DNA of 35,965 bases from contig QHBW01000074.1 of the NCBI GenBank assembly GCA_003244205.1, forward strand, positions 1-35,965, read 5' to 3'. A model generated the notes under the pieces. That model saw only the letters and a program-made list of their open reading frames with translations. It was not told the DNA's origin and did not search any database. Within the stretch, counting starts at the first letter, position 1, and each line of letters opens with the position of its first letter. Of this stretch, positions 8,539 to 16,918 are shown in pieces. A program made the translations under genes and the position numbers. Source of the DNA: Solirubrobacterales bacterium. GTDB lineage: Bacteria; Actinomycetota; Thermoleophilia; Solirubrobacterales; Solirubrobacteraceae.

Positions 8539-8721
8539 TCAGTCCTCGTAGGGGGAGAAGTCGCGCTTGCGCGCTCCGCACACCGGACAGAACCAGGTCT
8601 CGGGGATCTCCTCGAAGGCGGTACCCGGCGGGATGCCTCCGTCGGGATCGCCGTCGGCCGGGTCGTAGATGAAGCCGCAGGACTCGCAGATCCAGCGGCT
8701 TGTCGTCTCGGTCGTGGTCAT
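8539..8721 (-). CDS. Rubredoxin
   Basis: A 60-aa one-iron electron carrier. The FeCys4 site is complete: Cys12-x2-Cys15 in [12 protein letters not shown] and Cys45-x2-Cys48 in [13 protein letters not shown]. The intervening loop has the typical [18 protein letters not shown] sequence. The short N-terminal extension (MTTTETTS) is unremarkable. Actinobacterial rubredoxins often serve alkane hydroxylases or oxidative-stress reductases, but no such partner is in the window. The start, ATG 8721, lies 32 bases from the divergent Nudix gene. Confidence 0.95.
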   Translation of the reverse strand: MTTTETTSRWICESCGFIYDPADGDPDGGIPPGTAFEEIPETWFCPVCGARKRDFSPYED

Positions 8722-8753
8722 TTGACGACAGAGTAGGCGGTAGGGTCGGTTGG

Positions 8754-9401
8754 ATGGACGCCGCCCCGCGCCCCGGCCCCGCCCCCGGCCCCGGCGAGCA
8801 GCGCAATCTCGGTCCGCCGGTGACGCCGCGCCAAGCGGCGTCGGTGATCCTCTTGCGCGGCGGCCAGGACGCGCTGGAGATCCTGCTGGTCAAGCGCAAC
8901 CCCGAGGCGCGCTTCATGGGCGGCGCCTGGGTGTTTCCAGGTGGCGCCGTCGACCCCGCGGAGGGCGGCGGCGACTGCGCTCATCGAGCCGCGGCGCTGC
9001 GCGAGCTCCAGGAGGAGGCCGGCGTCGTCCTCGACGGTCCCGACCGGCTGGTCAAGTTCTCGCGTTGGATCACCCCTGCAGAGGTGACGATCCGCTACGA
9101 CACACACTTCTTCCTGGCCCCCATGCCGGACGGAGCCACGGCCCAGGCGGACGGGCAGGAGTGCGTCGCCGCGCGCTGGTTCACCCCCGCCGCCGCTCTG
9201 CAAGCGCACCGCGACGGCGAGATCCTGCTCGTCTTCCCCACGATCAAGCACCTCGAGCAGCTGGCCACCTTCCCGTCCGCCAGCGCGGTGATCGAGCACG
9301 CCCGCCGCCACGACGTCGTCCCGGTGGAGCCGCGCGTGCTCTTCTCCGGCGAGACGGCGCGCGTCGTGCTCCCGGGCGAGCCGGGATACGACGGTGACTG
9401 A
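8754..9401 (+). CDS. Nudix hydrolase (NUDT19-like)
   Basis: A 215-aa Nudix hydrolase, cleaving a nucleoside diphosphate linked to another moiety. The Nudix box lies at residues ~63-91: GGAVDPAE, then after a slightly long insertion the metal-binding helix REL-QEEAG (R83, E84, E87, E88, G90). The box context ([19 protein letters not shown]) resembles the NUDT19/RP2p-type CoA diphosphatases. The N-terminus is a Pro/Ala/Gly-rich leader. The start is ATG 8754; the frame is open to 8700, but that overlaps the divergent rubredoxin gene. The last 8 bases overlap the following methyltransferase gene, so translation is probably coupled. Substrate unknown. Confidence 0.85.
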   Translation: MDAAPRPGPAPGPGEQRNLGPPVTPRQAASVILLRGGQDALEILLVKRNPEARFMGGAWVFPGGAVDPAEGGGDCAHRAAALRELQEEAGVVLDGPDRLVKFSRWITPAEVTIRYDTHFFLAPMPDGATAQADGQECVAARWFTPAAALQAHRDGEILLVFPTIKHLEQLATFPSASAVIEHARRHDVVPVEPRVLFSGETARVVLPGEPGYDGD

Positions 9402-10188
9402 GCACAACGCGGCGCCCGCGGCCGCGCTCCAGCGCCTCAGCGCGTTGTTGCTTGCCGCCGAGCGCGCCCAGGCGCGCGAGCATCGAGATGGCTACCTCGA
9501 CCTGCTCGGCGATTCCGCCGTCCCATCCCCCGGGGGCGGCCAGGACCTCATGCACACCGGCCTCGTGCCGCTGATCTATGAGCGCTGGTGGCGACCGGCC
9601 CTGGGGCGTGTGGCGAAGGGCGCGCTCGGTCCCAGCATGCAGGACGAGCACCGCATCGCCATCGAGCTGCTCGAGCTGGGGGCCGGAGATCTCGTGCTCG
9701 ATGTCGCCTGCGGTCCGGGCAACTTCACCCGCCGCTTCGGCGCGCGCGTGGGAGCCCGCGGCCTCGCGGTCGGGCTCGACGGCTCGCAGACGATGCTCGC
9801 CCGCGCGGTCGCCGACACCCGAGCCCTGGCCGGCAGAGGCGCCGACAACGTGGCCTACGTGCGCGGTGACGCCGCCGAGCTGCCCTTCAAGGCCCGCAGC
9901 TTCGACGCGGTCTGCTGCTTTGCGGCGCTCAACATGATGGCCCAACCCTTCGCCGCGATCGACGCGATGACGCGCGTGCTCAAGCGCGGCGCACGCATCG
10001 CGCTGTTCACCAGCTGCGCGCGCGGCCCCGCGCCTCGATCCCTGCTCCAGGGCGTCGTCGGCGCTGCCAGCGGCATGACCGTCTTCGGGCGCGACGAGCT
10101 GACCGGCGCGTTGGCGGCCCGCGGCTTTCAGGACGTCACTCAGCGCGTGGCCGGCATCACCCAGTTCGTCGGGGGCCGGCGCGGCTGA
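9394..10188 (+). CDS. Class I SAM-dependent methyltransferase
   Basis: A 264-aa protein with a UbiE/type-11-like methyltransferase core. Motif I is LVLDVACGPGNFTRRFG. The acidic end of strand 2 is VGLDGSQTML. Motif II is VRGDAAELPFKARSFDAVCCFAALNMM, and a motif III-like LKRGARIALFTS follows. Residues 1-70 form a helical N-terminal region containing a YERWWRPALGR segment common in actinobacterial UbiE-like proteins. The start is GTG 9394, overlapping the Nudix stop by 8 bases. The acceptor substrate cannot be read from sequence; a quinone or small-molecule methylation is a guess from fold similarity. Confidence 0.8.
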   Translation: MTEHNAAPAAALQRLSALLLAAERAQAREHRDGYLDLLGDSAVPSPGGGQDLMHTGLVPLIYERWWRPALGRVAKGALGPSMQDEHRIAIELLELGAGDLVLDVACGPGNFTRRFGARVGARGLAVGLDGSQTMLARAVADTRALAGRGADNVAYVRGDAAELPFKARSFDAVCCFAALNMMAQPFAAIDAMTRVLKRGARIALFTSCARGPAPRSLLQGVVGAASGMTVFGRDELTGALAARGFQDVTQRVAGITQFVGGRRG

Positions 10189-10208
10189 GCGGTCGGACAG
10201 CCGATCGC
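10189..10208. terminator. Hairpin between convergent methyltransferase and DUF779 genes
   Basis: Directly after the methyltransferase stop, GCGGTCGG-acag-CCGATCGC forms an 8-bp stem with one G-U wobble and a 4-base loop. It ends five bases before the stop of the convergent DUF779 gene. There is no U-run. Position suggests a bidirectional terminator. Confidence 0.4.
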
Positions 10209-10213
10209 GAGCG

Positions 10214-10579
10214 CTAGCGCGTCGCCGCGCCGTGCAACGCCGGCAAGCGCGCCAGCGTGAAACGCAAACCGAGCTCCGACTCACACGAGAAGGAGTCGCC
10301 AGCTGGATCCTCGACGACGTCGATCACCACTTCGTGTCCAGCAAAGAGCGGCACGAGCTGACGATCGAGCACGACCTCTACCGCCCCGGCGAGCTCACCC
10401 AGCGCAACCTCCCCCGGCCCGGTCAGATAGCTCTCGAACAGGTAGGGCGCCGTCGAGTCACAGCAGCCATTGCCGATCACCAGCGTCAGCGCGCCGCGCC
10501 GCGCGGTCCCCACGCGAGCGAGGGCATCGCGGGCCGCGGCGGTCAGCACCACCTCGATGGGGCGCGGCGAATCGCTCAA
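10214..10579 (-). CDS. DUF779 family protein
   Basis: A ~121-aa protein matching DUF779 (PF05610), a family repeatedly found beside aldehyde dehydrogenases. The recognisable core is LVIGNGCCDSTAPYLFE (the paired-Cys motif), then GEVALGELAGAVEVVLDRQL, then a closing HEVVIDVV and SFSCESELGLRFTLARL. The likely start is TTG 10579, which overlaps the aldehyde dehydrogenase stop (TTGA); a GTG about 30 bases further in is an alternative. The function of DUF779 is unestablished. Genomic pairing and the conserved CC suggest a redox or metal role tied to the dehydrogenase, which is inference. Confidence 0.8.
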   Translation of the reverse strand: MSDSPRPIEVVLTAAARDALARVGTARRGALTLVIGNGCCDSTAPYLFESYLTGPGEVALGELAGAVEVVLDRQLVPLFAGHEVVIDVVEDPAGDSFSCESELGLRFTLARLPALHGAATR

Positions 10580-12108
10580 GGCTCCGGGGGCGGCGTCGAC
10601 AGCAGCACGCCGAACATCTTGCCCTCCGCCTTTTGCGTGAGATCGACGTGGACGTGCTTGACCTCGGTGAACTCGTCGAGCCCGTAGGACCCGAGCTCGC
10701 GACCTAGGCCCGACTGCTTGTAGCCGCCAAAGGGAGCGATGCAGTTGATCAGGTGGTGGTCGTTGACCCACACCGTCCCCGCCCGCAGCCGCTTTGCCGT
10801 CTCGAGCGCGCGGTCGTAGTCCTCTGTCCAGACCGCCGACGCGAGCCCGTAGATCGTGTCGTTGGCGACGGCGATCGCCTCGTCGTCGTCGGAGACCTTG
10901 ATCACCGACAGCACCGGACCGAAGATCTCCTCCTGGGCGATCGTCATCGCGTTGTCGACCTCGGTGAAGATCGTCGGCTCGAAGTAGTACCCACGACCGT
11001 CGACGGACGCGCGCTTGCCGCCAAGCACGAGCTTTGCGCCCTCCTCCTGGCCGATGCGCACGTAGTTGGAGACGGTCTCGAGCTGCTCTGAGGAGATCAG
11101 CGGGCCCATGTCGGTGTCGTAGTCCATCGGGTCCCCGAGCGTGATCGTCTTGGCGCGCTCGACGAGGCGCTCGATGAACTCGTCGTGGATCGAGTCGGGC
11201 AGGATCAGCCGTGTCCCGGACTCGCAGACCTGACCCTGGTGAAAGAAGGTCGCCCAGAGGGCGCCGTCGACGGCGGCAGGGATGTCTGCGTCCTCGTAGA
11301 CGATGTTGGGCGATTTCCCCCCGAGCTCGAGCGTGCACTTCTTGATCGTCGAAGACGCGAGCTGCATGATCCGCCGGCCCACCACCGTCGACCCCGTGAA
11401 GGAGATCTTGTCGACATCGGGGTGGGAGGCGAGCTCCTCTCCCACCGACGCTCCGCCACCTGTGATCACGTTCACGACGCCCTTGGGCAGCTCGGTCTCG
11501 TCGAGCAGCTCGGCCAAGCGCAGCGCCGTCAGCGGCGTGTTCGAAGCCGGCTTGAGCACCATCGTGTTGCCCATCGCGAGCGCCGGCGCCAGCTTCCAGA
11601 CGGCCATCACGAGCGGGAAGTTCCACGGGATGATCCCCGCGCATACTCCGATCGGCTCGCGCAGGACGAAGTTGTAGGAGTGCGTCGGGAAGGCGACCGG
11701 CTCCAGCGGCTCCTGGAGCTGGCGGTTGGCGGCCCGCGCGAAGTAGTCCCAGTGGTTGATGCAGTAGCCGATCACGACCGTCGAGGTGGCGCGGATCGTC
11801 ATCCCCGCTTGGGCGGTCTCGAGCGCCGCGAGCTCGTCCTCGTGCTCGGTGAACTTCTCTACGACCCCGAGCATGATGCGCGAGCGCTCGTCGGGCGCCA
11901 GCTGCGACCAGACACCCGAGTCGAAGGTCTCCCGCGCGGTGGCGATCGCGCGCTGTGTGTCTTCGCGGCTCATCTTGGGGACGCTGCCGAGCACCTCCTC
12001 GGTCGCCGGATTGATCACATCGAAGGTCTCGCCGCCGCTCGCGCCGACCCACTCGCCCCCGACGTAGTTGCCCCAGGCGCGTGCCTCGGCTGCCGTTTCG
12101 ATCGCCAT
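10576..12108 (-). CDS. NAD(P)-dependent aldehyde dehydrogenase
   Basis: A 510-aa aldehyde dehydrogenase oxidising an aldehyde to its carboxylate. Visible landmarks are the oxyanion Asn163 in [11 protein letters not shown], cofactor-binding Lys186 in [19 protein letters not shown], general-base Glu261 in [10 protein letters not shown], nucleophile Cys295 in [11 protein letters not shown], and the C-terminal [15 protein letters not shown]. The protein resembles the acetaldehyde dehydrogenase (AldB/ExaC-type) branch that is commonly followed by DUF779, as here. The start is ATG 12108 with GGAG upstream. It lies 41 bases downstream of the alcohol dehydrogenase, suggesting sequential alcohol-to-acid oxidation. 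Confidence 0.92.
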   Translation of the reverse strand: MAIETAAEARAWGNYVGGEWVGASGGETFDVINPATEEVLGSVPKMSREDTQRAIATARETFDSGVWSQLAPDERSRIMLGVVEKFTEHEDELAALETAQAGMTIRATSTVVIGYCINHWDYFARAANRQLQEPLEPVAFPTHSYNFVLREPIGVCAGIIPWNFPLVMAVWKLAPALAMGNTMVLKPASNTPLTALRLAELLDETELPKGVVNVITGGGASVGEELASHPDVDKISFTGSTVVGRRIMQLASSTIKKCTLELGGKSPNIVYEDADIPAAVDGALWATFFHQGQVCESGTRLILPDSIHDEFIERLVERAKTITLGDPMDYDTDMGPLISSEQLETVSNYVRIGQEEGAKLVLGGKRASVDGRGYYFEPTIFTEVDNAMTIAQEEIFGPVLSVIKVSDDDEAIAVANDTIYGLASAVWTEDYDRALETAKRLRAGTVWVNDHHLINCIAPFGGYKQSGLGRELGSYGLDEFTEVKHVHVDLTQKAEGKMFGVLLSTPPPEP

Positions 12109-12149
12109 CGTCGTGCGTCTCCTTGCTCGCGGAAAGCTGTGAAGCGACT

Positions 12150-13382
12150 CTACAGAGCCTTGCGGTAGAGCTCCGCGAAGTCCTCCTCGCTCGGCTCCAC
12201 CGGGTTCACCAGGGTGCAGCCGTCGCCGATCGCGCCCTCGACCAGCAGGGGGATGCCCGATTCCGGCACGCCGACCTCCGAGAGGCGACCAGGCAGCCCG
12301 AGCGTGCGCACCGTCTCACGCACGTGGTCGGCCAGCGCGTGACCGACGGCTGCCCCGTCGCCCCCAACCTCGAGTCCGAGGAGCTCGTTGACGTCGCGGT
12401 ACTTGGCGGCGATGTCCTCTCCGGCGGCCGCGTTGTACTCGATCACCCAGGGGAGGTTGATCGCGTTGGCCACTCCGTGGGGGACGTTGTAGTGAGCGCC
12501 GCATGGGTGCGAGAGCGAATGGGCGATGCCGATCGCCCCGGTGTGGGTCGGCTGAATGGCGAGATTGGCGGCGATCAGCATGTTCCCGCGCGCGGCGTCG
12601 TCCTCGGGGTGCTCGACAGCGAGCTGAAGGTTGTCGCGCAGCATCCGCAGCGCCTGCAGCGCACAAGCGTCGCCGTGGGGTGACCACTCCGAGCTGACAA
12701 TGCCCTCGATCGCGTGCGTCATCGCATCCATCCCGGTCGCGGCGACGATCGCGGGCGGCAGCGTCCGCGTGGACTCGGGATCGAGGACGGCGAGCCGCGG
12801 ATAGAGCGGGAAGTCGCCGACCTGGAACTTGACGTGCTCGGCGGAGTCCTTGATCACCGCGGCGAAGCTGACCTCGGAGCCCGTGCCACACGTGGTCGGC
12901 ACGCACGCGAACGGCGCGAGCTCCTCGGGGCGCCCGAGCCCGTCGTTGGCGCGCGGTAGCCCGTAGTAGCCCTCCCAGTCGCGCGGCTCCCCGCCGTGGC
13001 GAAAGATCACGTTGGCCAACTTCGCGGTGTCCATCACCGAGCCACCGCCGACGGCGAGGATCGAGTCGGCTCCGTGCTCGTGGGCGGCCTGCGCGGCGCC
13101 CTTGACGACGCTCGAGTCCGAGTCGGGCGGCACCTGGTCGTAGATCCCCACGACCTCCAGACCGCCGTCCTCGACACCGGCGCGAACCTTGTCGATCAGA
13201 GCGGTGGCGTGGATCACCTCGTCGGTGACGACCAGCACACGCGTTGCGCCCTCCTTGGCGAACTCGAAGCCGAGCCCCTCAATCAGCCCGTAGCCGGCGA
13301 TCACTCGCGTCGGCGATTGGAACTGGTAGAAGGGCTTGAACCCCGACATCTGACGCGCGTCGATCAACTCTTCGGCTGCCAT
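12150..13382 (-). CDS. Iron-containing (type III) alcohol dehydrogenase
   Basis: A 410-aa group III alcohol dehydrogenase. The NAD-binding GGGSVMDTAK motif is near residue 112 and TTCGTGSEVS near 163. By comparison with lactaldehyde reductase FucO, the metal ligands are Asp219 and His223 (GMDAMTHAIEG), His288 (AHSLSHPCGAHYN) and His302 (VPHGVANAINLPWV). The full ligand set is present, so the enzyme should be active with Fe or Zn. It sits between the SCP2-like gene (33-base gap) and the aldehyde dehydrogenase (41-base gap), consistent with an operon feeding an alcohol into the aldehyde dehydrogenase. The alcohol substrate is unknown. Confidence 0.92.
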   Translation of the reverse strand: MAAEELIDARQMSGFKPFYQFQSPTRVIAGYGLIEGLGFEFAKEGATRVLVVTDEVIHATALIDKVRAGVEDGGLEVVGIYDQVPPDSDSSVVKGAAQAAHEHGADSILAVGGGSVMDTAKLANVIFRHGGEPRDWEGYYGLPRANDGLGRPEELAPFACVPTTCGTGSEVSFAAVIKDSAEHVKFQVGDFPLYPRLAVLDPESTRTLPPAIVAATGMDAMTHAIEGIVSSEWSPHGDACALQALRMLRDNLQLAVEHPEDDAARGNMLIAANLAIQPTHTGAIGIAHSLSHPCGAHYNVPHGVANAINLPWVIEYNAAAGEDIAAKYRDVNELLGLEVGGDGAAVGHALADHVRETVRTLGLPGRLSEVGVPESGIPLLVEGAIGDGCTLVNPVEPSEEDFAELYRKAL

Positions 13383-13415
13383 CGCCTCTCCCCTCAGCCC
13401 GCCGCCGAGCCGCGC

Positions 13416-13835
13416 TCAGGCCGCTTCGAGCAGGTCGGTGCGCCCGGCCTCTTGCAGCTGCGCGCGATAGCGCGGGAAGACCGGCTTGACGAGCGGCACG
13501 AGCTTGAGGATCTTCGCCACCGGACCCTTCGCCTTCATCTGGCCGCGCGCCAGCGCAACCGTCACGTTGACCTTTCCCAGCCAGAACTTGTGGGCGGTGT
13601 CGGCCTCCATCGTCATGATCACCTCGGGCTCCATCTCGGTCGGCCCGCAGTCCACCTGCTCGTCCTCGCCGTCGATCATGCGCACGGTGATCTGAGACTT
13701 CGGATTGGAGTACTGGTACTGGACGATTGTGTTGGCCTTGCGGAACTTCGGCGCCAGCTCGTCATCGACCGAGAGGTCCTTGAAGAGCTTGCCGATGTAC
13801 TCGTAGACCTCTTCCTCCGACTTGAAGTACGCCAC
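13416..13835 (-). CDS. SCP2 sterol-binding-domain protein
   Basis: A 139-aa single-domain protein of the SCP2 fold, which holds lipid or hydrophobic ligands. The pattern fits: a helix with EYIGKLFKDLSVDDELAPKF, strands NTIVQYQYSNPKSQITVRMIDG, an EVIMTMEADTAHKFWLGKVNV segment, and the closing helix ARGQMKAKGPVAKILKLVPLV. The start is GTG 13835. It is the first gene of the ADH-ALDH-DUF779 run. An SCP2-like protein heading an alcohol/aldehyde oxidation operon suggests delivery of a hydrophobic alcohol or aldehyde, but this is inference. It is downstream of the GH15 gene by about 80 bases on the same strand. Confidence 0.85.
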   Translation of the reverse strand: MAYFKSEEEVYEYIGKLFKDLSVDDELAPKFRKANTIVQYQYSNPKSQITVRMIDGEDEQVDCGPTEMEPEVIMTMEADTAHKFWLGKVNVTVALARGQMKAKGPVAKILKLVPLVKPVFPRYRAQLQEAGRTDLLEAA

Positions 13836-13914
13836 CTTGGCTCGACCCTTTCTCGCGTGGTTTTGGCGCGCGCACGAGCGCAGCCGCCGTGAGCCTATTT
13901 GATCGCGATCGCGC

Positions 13915-15837
13915 TCAGTGTCGGTGACCGCTGTCGTCGGTGACGAAGCGATCTAGGCTCGGCCCACGCAACTGATCGCCACCACCTTCGTCGCCGATCA
14001 CGTGCAGGACCGCGTTGATCAGCGCGAGATGGGTGAAGGCTTGGGGGTAGTTGCCGAGATGGCGCCCGCTGTCGGCCTCGAGCTCCTCGGCGTAGAGGTA
14101 CAGCGGCGAGCTCTGAGCCAGCAGCCGCTCGCACAGCCGTCGCGCGCGATCGCTGCGTCCGATCTCGCTGAGCGCAGAGACGAGCCAGAAGGAGCAGATC
14201 AAGAACGTACCCTCCTTCCCCGAGAGGCCGTCGTCGGTTTCGTCGACGCGGTAGCGCAGCACCAGGCCGTGGTCGGTCAGCTCCTTGGCGATCGCCAGCA
14301 CCGTCGCGCGGACGCGCTTGTCGTCGGAGGCCAGGAAGCGCACGATCGGAATCAGCAGCAGCGAGGCATCGAGCGCGTCGGTCTCGTAGTGCTGGCGGAA
14401 GACGCCACGCGCCGAGACGCCGTGCTCGAGAATGTCGTTGCGGACCTCCTCGGCCTCCCGCTGCCACTCGGGGCCTTTTTCTTCTTCCCCCCTGAGCTCG
14501 GCCAGACGCGCGGCGCGGTCGAGCGCAACCCAGCACATCAGCTTGGAGGAGACATAGTGCTTGGGCTCGCCGCGGGCCTCCCAGATCCCCTGGTCGGGCT
14601 CGCGCCAGGCCTTGGCCGCGCAGTCGGCCTGGTCGACGATCACCGGCCAGAGCCCCTGCGGCAGGTAGCCGTTGGACTTCGCGTGCAGGTAGACCGAGTC
14701 GAGCACCGCGCCGTATACATCGTTCTGGCGCTGGCTGTAGGCGGCGTTGCCGATGCGCACCGGGACCGCGCCCTCATAGCCATGGAGGTGGTCGAGAACC
14801 TTCTCCTTCAGGTCGCGCTCCCCGCCGATCCCGTACATGATTTGCAGCGAACCGTCCTTGTTGCGCCCCAGGTCGGCGACGAACTCGAGGAAGTCGTCGG
14901 CCTCCCAGTCGAGGCCGAGCGAGTGCATCGCCCAGAGCGTGAAGGTCGCGTCGCGCATCCACGTGTAGCGGTAGTCCCAGTTGCGCTCACCGTGCGGGGT
15001 CTCCGGCAGCGACGTCGTCAACGCCGCCATGGTCGCCCCCGTCGGTGCGTAGGTGAGTCCCTTGAGCACGAGCGCCGCTCGCTGTAGGTAGACGCGCCAG
15101 GGATGGTCGGGGAAGTGCCCCGCCGCCAGCCACGAGCGCCAGTAGTGGGCGGTCTCGTCGATCTGTGCGAGCGCCTCGGCAGCGGTCGTGGGGCCCTCGA
15201 GCTCGGCATTCCAGCTCAGCGCGCTGAAGCAGCTCTCGCCTTCGCGCAGCGTGTGGCGCGCGCGCACGCGGTTGCCCTCGATCCCGAGCCGCAGATCGGA
15301 GCGCAACCGCAGCGGCGGCCCCTCGCCGCCCCCCGCGTCCACCGTCCCGCCCATCCCATCGGCCGCAGACCAGATCGCCTCGGTGGCGCCGTAGTCGAAC
15401 AGCGGCTCGCAGATCAGCTCGACCTGGACCTCACCCTGGGTGCAGACGACATGACGCACGAGCGATCCGCGGGCCTCGTGGTCGGTCGGCGGGCGGGTGT
15501 TCTCGGTCGGCGGCTCGGGCTCGCCGTGCCATGGCCCGATCACGAGCGCGTCGCGCACCACAAGCCACCCGGTCGGCGTCATCCAGGTGGTCTCGATGAT
15601 GTTCGTGCCCGGCTCGTAGCGGCGCCCACCGGGTACCTGCGTCCCGTAGGGGCCGAGCCGAAAGCTCCCGGCACCGCGGTCGAGCAGCGCGCCAAAGACC
15701 GAGGGCCCGTCGAAGCGCGGCAGACAGAGCCACTCGACGGTGCCGTCGTGCGCGATCAGCGCGCCCGTGTGGCAGTCCGACAAGAAGCCGTAGTCGGCGA
15801 TCGCCGGGAACGCCGATGCGTGCTGGACGTTCGCCAT
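13915..15837 (-). CDS. Glycoside hydrolase family 15 protein (glucoamylase/trehalase type)
   Basis: A ~640-aa GH15 enzyme with an N-terminal beta-sandwich (ADYGFLSDCHTGALIAHDGTVEWLCLPRFD) and an (alpha/alpha)6 barrel. Barrel motifs include GERNWDYRYTWMRDATFTL, LDSVYLHAKSNGYLPQGLW, the general acid in DQGIWEARGEPKHYVSSK (Glu420 from the ATG start) and the general base in SGKEGTFLICSFW (Glu542). Actinobacterial members of this type include trehalases as well as glucoamylases, so alpha-1,1- or alpha-1,4-glucoside hydrolysis cannot be separated by eye. No signal peptide is seen, so it is probably cytoplasmic and acts on storage or compatible-solute sugars. The start is ATG 15837; GTG 15852 is the alternative. 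Confidence 0.9.
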   Translation of the reverse strand: MANVQHASAFPAIADYGFLSDCHTGALIAHDGTVEWLCLPRFDGPSVFGALLDRGAGSFRLGPYGTQVPGGRRYEPGTNIIETTWMTPTGWLVVRDALVIGPWHGEPEPPTENTRPPTDHEARGSLVRHVVCTQGEVQVELICEPLFDYGATEAIWSAADGMGGTVDAGGGEGPPLRLRSDLRLGIEGNRVRARHTLREGESCFSALSWNAELEGPTTAAEALAQIDETAHYWRSWLAAGHFPDHPWRVYLQRAALVLKGLTYAPTGATMAALTTSLPETPHGERNWDYRYTWMRDATFTLWAMHSLGLDWEADDFLEFVADLGRNKDGSLQIMYGIGGERDLKEKVLDHLHGYEGAVPVRIGNAAYSQRQNDVYGAVLDSVYLHAKSNGYLPQGLWPVIVDQADCAAKAWREPDQGIWEARGEPKHYVSSKLMCWVALDRAARLAELRGEEEKGPEWQREAEEVRNDILEHGVSARGVFRQHYETDALDASLLLIPIVRFLASDDKRVRATVLAIAKELTDHGLVLRYRVDETDDGLSGKEGTFLICSFWLVSALSEIGRSDRARRLCERLLAQSSPLYLYAEELEADSGRHLGNYPQAFTHLALINAVLHVIGDEGGGDQLRGPSLDRFVTDDSGHRH

Positions 15838-15882
15838 CGACGTCGGGGCCACGGCCGCGACGCTACCGCACCGGGGTGCGGG

Positions 15883-16746
15883 CTAGCCGCCGCCGTAGGT
15901 CACGATCAGGTCGGTCGCGACCCCGGCGAGAAACCCCACGGCCAGCATTGCCAGGCCCAGCTCGCGGTGACCGTAGCGGCGCATGCCCTGCCAGATCTCC
16001 CCGACGACGTACAGGATGGCGCCCCCGGCGAGCGAGTAGAAAGCGAGCTCCAGCGGCGCGGATGTGACGTTGTAGCCGACAACCGAGCCGACGAAGGTGG
16101 GGCCGCCGGCGATCAGCCCGATGACCGCCAGCCAGCGCCACGATGGCCGCACGTCGCCGAGTGGACCGACGATGCCAAAGCCCTCGGTGGCGTTGTGCAG
16201 CGCGAAGCCGATGATCAGCACGGTCGCCAGCGAGATCGCGCCGGCCTTTGCCGAGACGCCGATCGCCAAGCCCTCGGCGAAGTTGTGCAGCCCAATCGCC
16301 ACCGCGATCGTGAGGCTGACTCGCAGAGCGCGCGCCCGCGCCTCGTCCGCCTCGATCGCGAGCGCGTCGATGTAGGCGCCGGGGATCTCGCTGAGCGCGT
16401 CGGCGCCGGCGATCGGCGGCCGCTGCGGCGCAGTGGGCCGAAGCCGGCGTTCGATCGCCCCGAGACCGGCACAGCCGGCGCCAAAGCCCGCCGCGAGCAG
16501 GGACACCGTCACGATCACGTGCCCGAGGCCGTGGTGGCCAGCGCGGAAGCCCGTGACCGCGCTCGCGACGAGATCGTGGGCGTGGGACATCACGTCCACG
16601 AAGATGAACGCCAAGATCCCCACCGAGAACATCGCCAGCCCCACGCGCGCGCGCGTTCCCAGCACCCGCAGGCGAGCGAGCGGAAGCCCGACGTAGATCG
16701 TTAATCCGGCGAGCGCACCGAGGGCGACGGTCTGGAGAAAGGACAC
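15883..16746 (-). CDS. ZIP family divalent metal transporter
   Basis: A 287-aa polytopic protein with about eight hydrophobic helices. The two ZIP metal-site helices are intact: GLHNFAEGLAIG (His154, Asn155, Glu158) and FALHNATEGFGI (His184, Asn185, Glu188). These line the transport path for Zn, Fe or Mn. The intracellular loop around residues 65-76 has a small His-containing patch (GFRAGHHGLGH) instead of the long His-rich loop of many ZIPs. The start is GTG 16746. A perfect TTAGGG-TG-CCCTAA palindrome 70 bases upstream suggests control by a metal-sensing DtxR-family repressor. Confidence 0.9.
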   Translation of the reverse strand: MSFLQTVALGALAGLTIYVGLPLARLRVLGTRARVGLAMFSVGILAFIFVDVMSHAHDLVASAVTGFRAGHHGLGHVIVTVSLLAAGFGAGCAGLGAIERRLRPTAPQRPPIAGADALSEIPGAYIDALAIEADEARARALRVSLTIAVAIGLHNFAEGLAIGVSAKAGAISLATVLIIGFALHNATEGFGIVGPLGDVRPSWRWLAVIGLIAGGPTFVGSVVGYNVTSAPLELAFYSLAGGAILYVVGEIWQGMRRYGHRELGLAMLAVGFLAGVATDLIVTYGGG

Positions 16747-16815
16747 AGGGCAGTGGGGCCAGCAGATTTCGCGCGCAGGCCCGGACGAGCCCGCCGATCG
16801 AGCGCGGAGTGTAGC

Positions 16816-16829
16816 TTAGGGTGCCCTAA
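16816..16829. promoter_or_regulatory. Candidate DtxR/MntR-family operator (perfect palindrome)
   Basis: TTAGGGTGCCCTAA is a perfect 6-2-6 inverted repeat in the divergent region between the ZIP transporter (start 16746) and the ECF sigma gene (start 16919). The TTAGG/CCTAA half-sites resemble those of DtxR/IdeR-type boxes, though the spacer is shorter than the 19-bp iron box. The downstream metal transporter and an MntR gene in this window support a metal-responsive role. Confidence 0.5.
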
Positions 16830-16869
16830 CGCCAAACGCCGGGTAATCCTGCTGACCGCGAGGCTCTGC

Positions 16870-16894
16870 GGAACTTCCCGGGCCTCCAGCGGTT
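16870..16894 (+). promoter_or_regulatory. Candidate ECF-type promoter for the sigma factor gene
   Basis: GGAAC (16870-16874), a 17-base spacer and GTT (16892-16894) match the GGAAC-N16-19-GTT pattern of many actinobacterial ECF sigma promoters. The TTG start at 16919 lies 25 bases downstream, with GGAAG four bases before it as a ribosome site. This layout suggests autoregulation by the encoded sigma factor. Confidence 0.45.
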
Positions 16895-16918
16895 ACAGTA
16901 GGGCGGAACGGAAGCCCG

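Noticed and set aside
8722-8753. TTGACG followed by TAGGGT between rubredoxin and Nudix genes, as a possible sigma-70 promoter
   Set aside because: The spacing is only 13 bases, too short for a -35/-10 pair.
13899-13912. GATCGCGATCGC palindromic run (HIP1-like)
   Set aside because: I noticed it only here and made no systematic count; such strings are common by chance in GC-rich DNA.
15103-16704. A 533-codon plus-strand open frame opposite GH15 and ZIP genes
   Set aside because: Antisense shadow; the ZIP and GH15 proteins account for the conservation signals.
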